Positions 24,256 to 32,622 of a stretch of DNA of 55,931 nucleotides are shown here, piece after piece. The translations under genes were made by a program, and so were the position numbers. Each line of letters opens with the position of its first letter. Within the stretch, counting starts at the first letter, position 1. The DNA is taken from NCBI GenBank assembly GCA_019454835.1, contig JACFNP010000019.1, positions 1 to 55,931 of the forward strand, written 5' to 3'. Source of the DNA: Rubellimicrobium sp. (GTDB lineage: Bacteria > Pseudomonadota > Alphaproteobacteria > Rhodobacterales > Rhodobacteraceae). The notes below the pieces were generated by a model that saw nothing but the letters and a program-made list of their open reading frames with translations, had not been told where the DNA came from and did not search any database.

Positions 24256-24309
24256 GCCCTGCCTGTTCGCGTCTCGCTCCGTTCCGTCGCCGTCGCCAGC
24301 CGGGCGTTT

Positions 24310-25875
24310 CTACTGCGGCTTGAAGAACGACCAGGTGTTGGCGAAGCCCGCGACATCTATGCCCTTCGCGTGCCGTGTCCGGTCCATGCGGGTGAACACG
24401 TTCGCCGAGGCCTCGACGCGCAGCAGCAGCTCGATCAGCACCAGCCCGGCGACATCGTCGCGCATCGCCATGTCCAGCGCCAGCGCGTTGGTGTTGAGCA
24501 GAAGATCGGTCGCGCCGACTTCATAGCGGTCGAGGCCGCCGAACCGGCTGGCGGTCTGCGGGGCGGTGTGGTCGTAGATCGCGGCGGGGTCGAGGCCCTC
24601 GATGGCGCGCTCGCCCTCGTAGATCTTCATCATGTTGGCGTAGAAATACCCGCTGGCCCCGATGAGGCGCTGCGCCTCGTTCTCGCCGTGGTCGAGAAAT
24701 GTCTGGAGCGTCGAGATCAGCCAGCGGGTCGGCAGTTCGTTGACCAGATGGCAGCCTTGCTCGCGCCAGAGGCGGTGAAAGAGATGGCGGGCCTTGCCGG
24801 TATGCGGCGTGTCGCGGCGCAGGTAGCTGATCGTCAGTCCGTTCAGCTTGGCGAGATGCGACTTTCCGCGCAGGTAATGGTCGAGGATCAGCGACTGGTT
24901 GTTCATGTCGGCGCGGGTCCGGGCGGGATGCCGGGCGTCCTTCGGCAGCATCCGGAACCGCAGCGCGGACAGGTCGGCGTCCCCGTCGGGCAGGATGTCG
25001 TCGGGGTCCTCGACATGGAATCGCCGCGTGGCGCGCCGGGTCAGCTCGGGCAACGCCATGCCCGCGAGGTCGGGCGTGGTGACAAACTGCGGCCCGGACG
25101 GGTGCGCGGGCGGCGACGGCTGCCAGTCCTTCAAGATCAGCGACTTGGCGAACCAGGCCGTCGCCCTGAACCCCGAGATCGTGTTGATGCGCTCGAGCAG
25201 GCGAATCTTCTCGGGCGAGGGCGACAGGTTCGCCCGCGCGGGCGGGTGCGGCAGGTGCAGTTGCGGTCGGCCCGCAATGTCGAGAAGCGCGCGGACCCCG
25301 GCATCGGGCGCCGGGTCGTAGGGGACTGCGACAAGACGCTCCCCGAAGGTCGCCCGCAATTCGTCCATCCGGTCCTGCCACGACAGCGGCTGATCGAAAT
25401 GCGCGCGGAATTCGCCGATGTCCGAAAACCGGGTCCGGTGCTTGAGGTGCTGGTGATAGCAGCTTCGCATCCAGTCGTCTTCGTTGCGCAGGAAGAACAC
25501 GAAGCTGACGGCATGGGGTCGCAGCGCGCGGGAAATGATTCTCAGGTTCCGGGCGAGCCGGGGATAGATCGCCTGCCGCAGCGACCGGCCGGGGATGTCG
25601 CCTGCGAAATCTTCCTGGCTCAGGATCACGGTTCCGGCGTCGAGGCGGGAAATGGCGGCGGAAATGGCGCGGAGGTTTTCTTCGGCCTTGTCGAAGTCCT
25701 CGCGGGCAAGCTGCATGGCGGCCTGATGGGTGACGCCGTCGTGCAGGAACCGGATGCCCGCGTCCGCCAGTGCGTCGCGGTTCGCCGACAGGCATTGCTG
25801 CAGGGCGCTCGAACCCGTCTTGTGCGGCCCGACATGGACGATGACGCGCCGGGTGTCTGATACCTGCTCAACCAT
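24310..25875 (-). CDS. Sulfotransferase-like P-loop protein with uncharacterised C-terminal half
   Basis: A 521-residue protein whose N-terminus reads VIVHVGPHKTGSSALQQCL. The PHKTGSS loop (17-23) matches the PAPS 5'-phosphosulfate binding loop of sulfotransferases, and FFLRNEDDWMRSCYHQHL near 125 may be the 3'-phosphate region. The second half (after about 260) is not one I recognise. It separates the homocysteine methyltransferase from the corrinoid gene, which are neighbours in a common function, and is followed by an R1-containing unit, so it may be an insertion. Start ATG 25875 follows AAGGGGCC; an in-frame ATG at 25896 is the alternative. Substrate unknown. Confidence 0.7.
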   Translation of the reverse strand: MVEQVSDTRRVIVHVGPHKTGSSALQQCLSANRDALADAGIRFLHDGVTHQAAMQLAREDFDKAEENLRAISAAISRLDAGTVILSQEDFAGDIPGRSLRQAIYPRLARNLRIISRALRPHAVSFVFFLRNEDDWMRSCYHQHLKHRTRFSDIGEFRAHFDQPLSWQDRMDELRATFGERLVAVPYDPAPDAGVRALLDIAGRPQLHLPHPPARANLSPSPEKIRLLERINTISGFRATAWFAKSLILKDWQPSPPAHPSGPQFVTTPDLAGMALPELTRRATRRFHVEDPDDILPDGDADLSALRFRMLPKDARHPARTRADMNNQSLILDHYLRGKSHLAKLNGLTISYLRRDTPHTGKARHLFHRLWREQGCHLVNELPTRWLISTLQTFLDHGENEAQRLIGASGYFYANMMKIYEGERAIEGLDPAAIYDHTAPQTASRFGGLDRYEVGATDLLLNTNALALDMAMRDDVAGLVLIELLLRVEASANVFTRMDRTRHAKGIDVAGFANTWSFFKPQ

Positions 25876-25946
25876 TCCGGCCCCTTGGACCAGCACAACG
25901 ACAACCGGGGTGCGCGACGATCCCGGTCCTGACGGCCGGGGCCTTG

Positions 25947-26963
25947 TCAGCCGCGCGCGCGGCGCCCGGCGCGCGCGCGTGGTGCCGGGCCACCCTCGCC
26001 GGTGCCGTCCGAGGTCGACGAGAACGGCCCGAGCCGCGCCGCCACCAGATCGAGCGACGGACGCGGCCCCGGTTCGGTGCCCTCCAGCGCGCGGCGCATC
26101 GCGGCCAGATGGTCGGGGCGCGTGCCGCAGCAGCCGCCGATGATGCGCGCGCCCGCGTCACGGGCCAGCACGGCATAGGCGGCCATCACCTCGGGCGTGC
26201 CGTCGTAATGGATGTGGCCGTCGTGGAATTTCGGGATACCCGCATTCGCCTTGGCGATCAGCGGCAGTTCCGGCCCGGCGGCGGCAAAGCCGAGTATCGT
26301 GCGCAGCAGGTCCGAGGCGCCGGTGCCGCAATTCGCGCCGTAAGCCAGCGGCTGATGCGCAAGGCCGCGCACCAGTTTCACCAGATCGGTCGAGGTCACG
26401 CCCATCATGGTGCGCCCGGCGGTGTCGAAGCTCATCGTGCCGCACCAGGCCATGCCCGCCAGCGCGAATCCTTCGGCAGCCGCGCGGTATTCGTCGGGCG
26501 AGGATATGGTTTCCAGCCAGAGGACATCGACGCCGCCCTCCTTCAGACCCTCGGCCTGTTCGTGGAACATTTCCACGGCGGCGGCATGGGTCAGGGTGCC
26601 CATCGGCTCCATGATCTCGCCGGTGGGGCCGACCGAGCCTGCGACGATGACCGTGCGCCCGGCGCCGTCGGCGATGTCGCGGGCAATTTCGGCCGCCGCG
26701 CGGTTCAGTTCGCGCACCCGCGCTTCGGCGGAATGGAGCTTCAGGCGGCTGGCGTTGCCGCCGAAGGAATTGGTGAGAAACAGGTCCGATCCCGCATCGA
26801 CGGCACCGCGATAGAGCGTGCGGATGCGGTCGGGGTGGTCGACGTTCCAGAGTTCCGGCGCCTCGCCCGCCATCAGCCCCATGTCGAACAGGGTGGTGCC
26901 GGTGGCACCGTCGGCCAGAATCCAGTCGCGTTCGCGCAGAAGGCGGGAGAGGGCGTCGCTCAT
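25947..26963 (-). CDS. bmt: Homocysteine S-methyltransferase (Bmt-type)
   Basis: A 338-residue zinc-dependent methyltransferase that places a methyl group on homocysteine to give methionine. The N-terminus WILADGATGTTLFDMGL and zinc ligands Cys212 (YGANCGTG) and Cys278-Cys279 (GGCCGTRPDH) are clear. Such genes are usually annotated as betaine-homocysteine methyltransferase. With a corrinoid protein and DUF1638 on the same strand, a role as the homocysteine-binding part of a split MetH is more likely. The C-terminal tail (after about 310) is Arg/Gly/Pro-rich. The methyltetrahydrofolate-binding and reactivation modules are not in this window. Confidence 0.9.
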   Translation of the reverse strand: MSDALSRLLRERDWILADGATGTTLFDMGLMAGEAPELWNVDHPDRIRTLYRGAVDAGSDLFLTNSFGGNASRLKLHSAEARVRELNRAAAEIARDIADGAGRTVIVAGSVGPTGEIMEPMGTLTHAAAVEMFHEQAEGLKEGGVDVLWLETISSPDEYRAAAEGFALAGMAWCGTMSFDTAGRTMMGVTSTDLVKLVRGLAHQPLAYGANCGTGASDLLRTILGFAAAGPELPLIAKANAGIPKFHDGHIHYDGTPEVMAAYAVLARDAGARIIGGCCGTRPDHLAAMRRALEGTEPGPRPSLDLVAARLGPFSSTSDGTGEGGPAPRARAGRRARG

Positions 26964-26992
26964 GATCGCACCTGTGAGGGGCGGGTGGCTGG

Positions 26993-27009
26993 CCGGGCGG
27001 GGCGCCCGG
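26993..27009 (-). terminator. Hairpin between the zeta-inhibitor gene and bmt
   Basis: CCGGGCG-GGG-CGCCCGG forms a perfect 7-bp stem with a 3-nt loop between two same-direction genes. There is no T-run, so a terminator or attenuator role is only suggested. Confidence 0.4.
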
Positions 27010-27022
27010 TCAGGAAAACGGG

Positions 27023-27337
27023 TCAGCTTTCGTCGAGAAGCTGGGCCTTGGCCTCGGCCAGCGTCGCGGCCAGACGCGCGCGGATTTCGTCGGCGGTGGC
27101 GTGGCCTTCGAGATCGGCGGCCAGCTTGCGGATCACGTCCTCGTCACCGGCCTCCTCGAAGTCGGCGCGGATCACTTCCTGCGCATAGGCTTCAGCGGCC
27201 TCGCCGCTGCGCCCCATCAGGGCGGCGGCCCACAGACCCATGAGCTTGTTGCGCCGCGCCTCGGCACGGAACTGCATGTCGGCGTCATGCGCGAACTTGG
27301 CTTCAAAAGCGTTCACGCGGTCGTCGAAGGTGGTCAA
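27023..27337 (-). CDS. F1Fo-ATP synthase inhibitor subunit zeta (DUF1476)
   Basis: A 104-residue helical protein of the DUF1476 family, known in Paracoccus as the zeta subunit that blocks ATP hydrolysis by F1Fo-ATP synthase. The N-terminal inhibitory region [22 protein letters not shown] (start to about 23) and [16 protein letters not shown] are characteristic. The start is TTG at 27337: GGGAGG lies 5 nt upstream and the protein then matches the family's N-terminus. It is divergent from purC, an arrangement common in Rhodobacterales. Confidence 0.9.
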   Translation of the reverse strand: MTTFDDRVNAFEAKFAHDADMQFRAEARRNKLMGLWAAALMGRSGEAAEAYAQEVIRADFEEAGDEDVIRKLAADLEGHATADEIRARLAATLAEAKAQLLDES

Positions 27338-27495
27338 TCCGGCCTCCCTGGATAGCGCAGGTCTCGCCTCCCATATGCCCGCCGGGTGGCTTGCCCGCAA
27401 GGGGGGCCTCATGTAATGGGGACCATCTTTCCGGCGCCCGCCACCCCTGCGGCAGTGGCCGCAGCCGCATCCATCCACCTGTCACGGAGGCATTC

Positions 27496-28260
27496 ATGGC
27501 ACCCAGGCGCAAGAAGGTCTACGAGGGCAAGGGCAAGATCCTCTACGAGGGGCCGGAACCCGGCACCTTCGTCCAGCATTTCAAGGACGACGCCACCGCA
27601 GGCAACGGCGCCCGCCACGAGGTGTTCGAGGGCAAGGGCGTCCTGAATAACCGGCTGTCGGAATTCTTCATGTCGGGCCTGAACGCCATCGGCGTGCCGA
27701 CCCACTACATCCGCACCCTCAACATGCGCGAGCAACTGGTCCGCCAGGTCGAGATGATCCCGCTCGAGGTGATCGTGCGCAACTATGCCGCAGGCTCGAT
27801 GGCGCAGCGCCTCGGCCTCGAGGAGGGCGTGCAACTGCCGCGCCCGATCGTCGAGTTCTGCTACAAGGACGACCGGCTCGGCGACCCGCTGGTGCCCGAG
27901 GAATACATCACTGCCTTCAACTGGGCGAGCCAGCAGGATCTCGACGACATCGTCAGCCTGGCGCTGCGGGTGAACGATTTCCTGTCCGGCGTCATGCACG
28001 GGGTCGGCATCCGGCTGGTGGACTTCAAGATCGAGGTCGGCCGCATCTGGGACAACGACTATCCGCGCCTGGTGGTGGCCGACGAGATCAGCCCCGATTC
28101 CTGCCGCCTCTGGGACATTGAAACGGGGCGCAAGCTCGACAAGGACGTGTTCCGCCGCGATCTGGGATCGCTGACCGACGCCTATTCCGAAGTCGCGCGC
28201 CGTCTGGGCGTGCTGCCCTCGGTGGGGACGCACCGGATGAAGCCCACGCTCATCAACTGA
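27496..28260 (+). CDS. purC: SAICAR synthetase
   Basis: A 254-residue ATP-dependent ligase of purine synthesis that joins aspartate to CAIR. It shows [33 protein letters not shown], the NRLSEFFM loop, [25 protein letters not shown] and [16 protein letters not shown] 27496 has GGAGG 6 nt upstream. In relatives purS and purQ follow; here a block of four R1 repeats follows, so purC seems to be a single-gene unit or to have been separated from purSQ. Confidence 0.96.
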   Translation: MAPRRKKVYEGKGKILYEGPEPGTFVQHFKDDATAGNGARHEVFEGKGVLNNRLSEFFMSGLNAIGVPTHYIRTLNMREQLVRQVEMIPLEVIVRNYAAGSMAQRLGLEEGVQLPRPIVEFCYKDDRLGDPLVPEEYITAFNWASQQDLDDIVSLALRVNDFLSGVMHGVGIRLVDFKIEVGRIWDNDYPRLVVADEISPDSCRLWDIETGRKLDKDVFRRDLGSLTDAYSEVARRLGVLPSVGTHRMKPTLIN

Positions 28261-28293
28261 GGTTCGGTCGGGGCGGTCGCGCCGGACCACGCC

Positions 28294-28380
28294 GTCATTT
28301 CGAGGAGGCGCAGCCGACGAAGCAACCCCGATGTTGCGCGCGAGCGGTCGGGGTTGCTTCGGCTTGCGCCTCGCAATGAC
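28294..28380 (-). repeat. R1 cloverleaf palindrome, copy 9 (reverse)
   Basis: B1 then A1, class I loop; one mismatch in the left tip (GTCATTTCGAGG). First of four stacked copies in the 487-bp purC-dctB gap. Confidence 0.92.
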
Positions 28381-28393
28381 GGTTGCTCATCTC

Positions 28394-28482
28394 GTCATTG
28401 CGAGGAGCCGAAGGCGACGTGGCAATCCATAGGGCCGGGCGCTGCGCCCGGCATGGGTTGCTTCACTTCGTTCGCAATGACG
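28394..28482 (-). repeat. R1 cloverleaf palindrome, copy 10 (reverse, class II loop)
   Basis: B2 arm, then a class II loop with a long GC stem GCCGGGCGC/GCGCCCGGC, then an A2 arm (TTCACTTCGTTCGC). Confidence 0.92.
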
Positions 28483-28491
28483 AGAACACCC

Positions 28492-28578
28492 GTCATTGCG
28501 AGGAGGCGCAGCCGACGAAGCAACCCCGATGTTGTTACGCGAGCGGTCGGGGTTGCTTCGGCTGCGCCTCGCAATGAC
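28492..28578 (-). repeat. R1 cloverleaf palindrome, copy 11 (reverse)
   Basis: Nearly identical to copy 9, and followed by the same spacer GGTTGCTCATCTC, so it is probably a tandem duplicate of copy 9. Confidence 0.93.
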
Positions 28579-28591
28579 GGTTGCTCATCTC

Positions 28592-28675
28592 GTCATTGCG
28601 AGGAGCCGCAGCCGGCGAAGCACCCCGATGTCGTGTGCGAGCGGTCGGGGTTGCTTCACTTCGTTCGCAATGACG
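28592..28675 (-). repeat. R1 cloverleaf palindrome, copy 12 (reverse)
   Basis: Altered B arm (GAGGAGCCGCAGCCGGCGAAGC) and A2 arm with a class I loop: a mixed combination. It ends 72 bp before dctB. Confidence 0.9.
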
Positions 28676-28747
28676 GACCATACCGCTCACCCCGATATTC
28701 GCGCGGCCTGCATTGCCGCAGCCTGCGGGGCTGCGTAGTGTCCGGCC

Positions 28748-30541
28748 ATGACTGCCCGGCCCGCCCCTGCCGCCCGGACGCGGCCTGCTTCCGGCACCTT
28801 GCCGGTGCGGGTGCGCCTGTTGTGGCGCACCGGGCTGGTGCTGTTCTTCCTGCTCGCCGTCGCGGTGCTGGTGCTGACCAACCGCACGCTCAGCGAGCAG
28901 TTCACCGAATCGACCCGCAACCGCGCCGATGTGCGGCTGACGCTCTATTCGGGCAACCTCGTCGCCGAATTGCAGCGCAACGCCGTGGTGCCGCAGCTTC
29001 TGGCGCGTGACCCCGAACTGATCCGCGCCTTGCAGACGCAGGGCTATTCGCTGACCTCGCAACGGCTGCTGTCCTATGTCGAGGAAATCGGCGGCGCCTC
29101 GCTGCTGCTGTTCGACGCCGAGGGGCGGGTGGTGGCCGCCACCAGCCGCACCCGTCTGGGCGAGAGCCACCGCGAGACCCAGCATTTCGTCGAGGCGATG
29201 CGCGCGCCGCGCACCGTGTTCACCTGGGAGCAGGCGCGCACCGGCGGCTTTCAGTTCGTCTATTCGCGCAAGATCGAGGGGCTGACCGGCGCCCTTGGCG
29301 TCATCGCCGTCGAGGTCGATCTGCGCAGGCTGGAACGGTCCTGGGCCGGGACGCAGGACGCGGTCTTCGTCACCGACCCGCAGGGAACCATCATCCTGTC
29401 CACGAATCCGCGCTGGCGCGGCCAGGACGAGGCTGCGGCGCTGGAACACGAAACGACCTCGTCGCCGCTGCAACGTGCGCTGCGGCTGGCGCAGGAGATG
29501 GGGCTGACCCCCGCCGATGCGCTGCTGGGCGGCGAGGCGATGCTGCGGCGCGAGCAGCGCGTCCCGTTCCAGGGCTGGCGGATCGTCACCTACACCGCCT
29601 ATTCGGGCGTCCGCGAGCGGGTGAACACCGTGCTGGCGCTCGAGGTGATGCTGTTCGCCATGCTGCTGGCGGGCAGCTTCTGGCTGGTGTCGCGGCGCGC
29701 GACCACGCGGCTGCGGCTGTTCCAGCGCGAATCGGCGGAACTGCGGGCGCTGAACCTGCGTCTCCAGCGCGAGATCGCCGAACGCGAGAAGGTCGAGCGC
29801 AATCTCGAGGTGGCCGAACAGACCATCGCGCAGTCGTCGAAACTGGCCATCCTTGGTGAAATGTCGGCGGCGGTCAGCCACGAACTGAACCAGCCGCTTG
29901 CCGCCATGAAGACCTATCTCGCGGGTGCGCGGCTGCTGTTGCAGCGCAAACGCCCCGAAGAGGCGCTGTCGTCCTTCCAGCGCATCGACGACCTGATCGA
30001 CCGGATGGGCGCGATCACCCGGCAGCTCAAGTCCTATGCCCGCAAGGGCGGCGAGGCGTTCCAGCCCTTCGACGTGCGCGAGGCGCTCTCGAACGCGCTG
30101 GCCATGATGGAGCCCCAGCTCAAGACCCGCCGCGTCACGATCACCCGCACCGTGCCGCCCGATCCGGCGATGGTGATGGGCGACGAGTTGCGGCTTGAAC
30201 AGGTGATCGTGAACCTGCTGCGCAACGCGCTTGATGCGGTGAAGGAGATCGAGGCCCCCGCCATCGACATCATGCTGGTGACCGGCGATCAGATAAAGTT
30301 GACCGTGCGTGACAACGGGCCGGGTATTTCAAGCCTCGACAATGCCTTCGAGCCGTTCTTTACGACGAAACCGGCCGGCGAGGGCACGGGGCTCGGCCTC
30401 GCAATCTCGTCAGGAATCGTGAATGATCTGGGCGGTCGCCTGATCGCGCGCAATCTGCCGGGCGGCGGCGCCGCGCTCGAGATCGAGCTGCCCGCCTGGA
30501 ACGGAACCGCCGCCGGACCCGGACGGCGGGCGACAGGATGA
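28748..30541 (+). CDS. dctB: DctB-type C4-dicarboxylate sensor histidine kinase
   Basis: A 597-residue membrane kinase that senses C4-dicarboxylates and phosphorylates DctD. Membrane helices at about 28-45 and 295-315 enclose a periplasmic double-PAS sensing region (about 46-294). A coiled-coil linker (about 325-365) leads to the phosphoacceptor His378 in AAVSHELNQPLAAMKTY, then NLLRNALDAVKE, DNGPGI and GTGLGLAISSGI of the ATPase domain. Its stop is 16 bp before dctD. The target transporter genes (dctPQM or dctA) are not in this window. R1 copies occupy the space where its promoter should lie. Confidence 0.9.
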   Translation: MTARPAPAARTRPASGTLPVRVRLLWRTGLVLFFLLAVAVLVLTNRTLSEQFTESTRNRADVRLTLYSGNLVAELQRNAVVPQLLARDPELIRALQTQGYSLTSQRLLSYVEEIGGASLLLFDAEGRVVAATSRTRLGESHRETQHFVEAMRAPRTVFTWEQARTGGFQFVYSRKIEGLTGALGVIAVEVDLRRLERSWAGTQDAVFVTDPQGTIILSTNPRWRGQDEAAALEHETTSSPLQRALRLAQEMGLTPADALLGGEAMLRREQRVPFQGWRIVTYTAYSGVRERVNTVLALEVMLFAMLLAGSFWLVSRRATTRLRLFQRESAELRALNLRLQREIAEREKVERNLEVAEQTIAQSSKLAILGEMSAAVSHELNQPLAAMKTYLAGARLLLQRKRPEEALSSFQRIDDLIDRMGAITRQLKSYARKGGEAFQPFDVREALSNALAMMEPQLKTRRVTITRTVPPDPAMVMGDELRLEQVIVNLLRNALDAVKEIEAPAIDIMLVTGDQIKLTVRDNGPGISSLDNAFEPFFTTKPAGEGTGLGLAISSGIVNDLGGRLIARNLPGGGAALEIELPAWNGTAAGPGRRATG

Positions 30542-30557
30542 GGACAGGAGAGTGGCG

Positions 30558-31898
<1,341 letters not shown>

Positions 31899-31918
31899 GG
31901 CAGGGTGCCGCAGATTCC

Positions 31919-31930
31919 GTCATTGCAAGA
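31919..31930. repeat. Isolated R1 terminus
   Basis: GTCATTGCAAGA, a slightly mutated left tip, lies 4 nt before copy 13, similar to the solitary tip at 14937. Confidence 0.6.
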
Positions 31931-31934
31931 TTTC

Positions 31935-32023
31935 GTCATTGCGAGCCGTCAGGCGAAGCAACCCCGACCGCTCGCACAACACCCTCGGGATTGCCGCGTC
32001 GCCTTCGGCTCCTCGCAATGACG
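31935..32023 (+). repeat. R1 cloverleaf palindrome, copy 13 (forward)
   Basis: Left arm A3 (GCC-GTCA-GGC), right arm B2 with CCGCGTC; class I loop with an altered right side (TCGGGATTGC). Confidence 0.91.
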
Positions 32024-32033
32024 GGGAGTAATC

Positions 32034-32121
32034 GTCATTGCGAGGCGCAAGCCGAAGCAACCCCGACCGCTCTCACACAACATCGGGGTTGCTTCGTCGG
32101 CTGCGCCTTCTCGCAATGACG
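32034..32121 (+). repeat. R1 cloverleaf palindrome, copy 14 (forward)
   Basis: Left arm is the A1 version GGCGCAAGCC (GCAA loop); class I loop; right arm B1 (GGCTGCGCC). Confidence 0.92.
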
Positions 32122-32128
32122 GGGGGTA

Positions 32129-32142
32129 CCTCGCAATGACGG
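32129..32142. repeat. Extra R1 right terminus
   Basis: CCTCGCAATGACGG repeats the right tip of copy 14 a second time (GGGGGTA on both sides), lengthening the gap to copy 15. It looks like slippage or a leftover of another copy. Confidence 0.7.
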
Positions 32143-32151
32143 GGGGTAATC

Positions 32152-32239
32152 GTCATTGCGAGGCGCAAGCCGAAGCAACCCCGACCGCTCGCACACAACA
32201 TCGGTGCCGCTTCGTCGCCTTCGCCTCCTCGCAATGACG
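32152..32239 (+). repeat. R1 cloverleaf palindrome, copy 15 (forward)
   Basis: A1 arm with GCAA loop; the inner stem on the right is degenerate (TCGGTGCCGCTTC). Confidence 0.9.
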
Positions 32240-32622
32240 GTGCGGCGGCGATTGTCCATTGTGCCCGGCGCCCCGGCTCCCTAATGTAGGCGGATGGAGC
32301 ACGGGCGTCTGCCGTGTGCTTCGCAGGGATTCCCCCGGACGCATCCGGCACCATGCCGCCGTCCGACGGACCGAGAACACCCTTCGCGGGTGCCACCATG
32401 GCCCTCTGGCGCGGGTATCCGCCGCCGGGGTCGAGAAACGGGTGCCGCAATCTGCGGTGCCGGAGAAAAACGCGATGCTTCGCGCGCTGGACACGACGAT
32501 TCCGACGCTTGCGCCCAAGGGCGCCGCGTCGCCATCCGCGCGGCACGCCTCAATCAGACATACCCCGGATTCCGCACCGCTCCCTTCGGGACGGGCAGGG
32601 CCTGCGTATGCTCAGGGAACAC
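32240..32622 (+). other. Long leader region upstream of rne
   Basis: About 380 bp without a convincing gene separates the last R1 copy from the rne ATG. RNase E genes are often autoregulated through long structured 5' untranslated regions, as established in E. coli. A GC-rich, hairpin-rich leader here would fit, but the promoter and transcript start cannot be located by eye, and the forward frame that is open here lacks recognisable protein features. Confidence 0.4.

Noticed and set aside
23966..24309. Possible cobalamin or SAM riboswitch upstream of the corrinoid gene
   Set aside because: No B12-box-like or SAM-II-like conserved sequence could be found; the gap is explained by the R1 unit.
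28294..28675. Regular repeats with short spacers, resembling a CRISPR array
   Set aside because: The repeats are about 85 bp, strongly palindromic and variable, spacers are only 9-13 bp and partly identical, and no cas genes are near.
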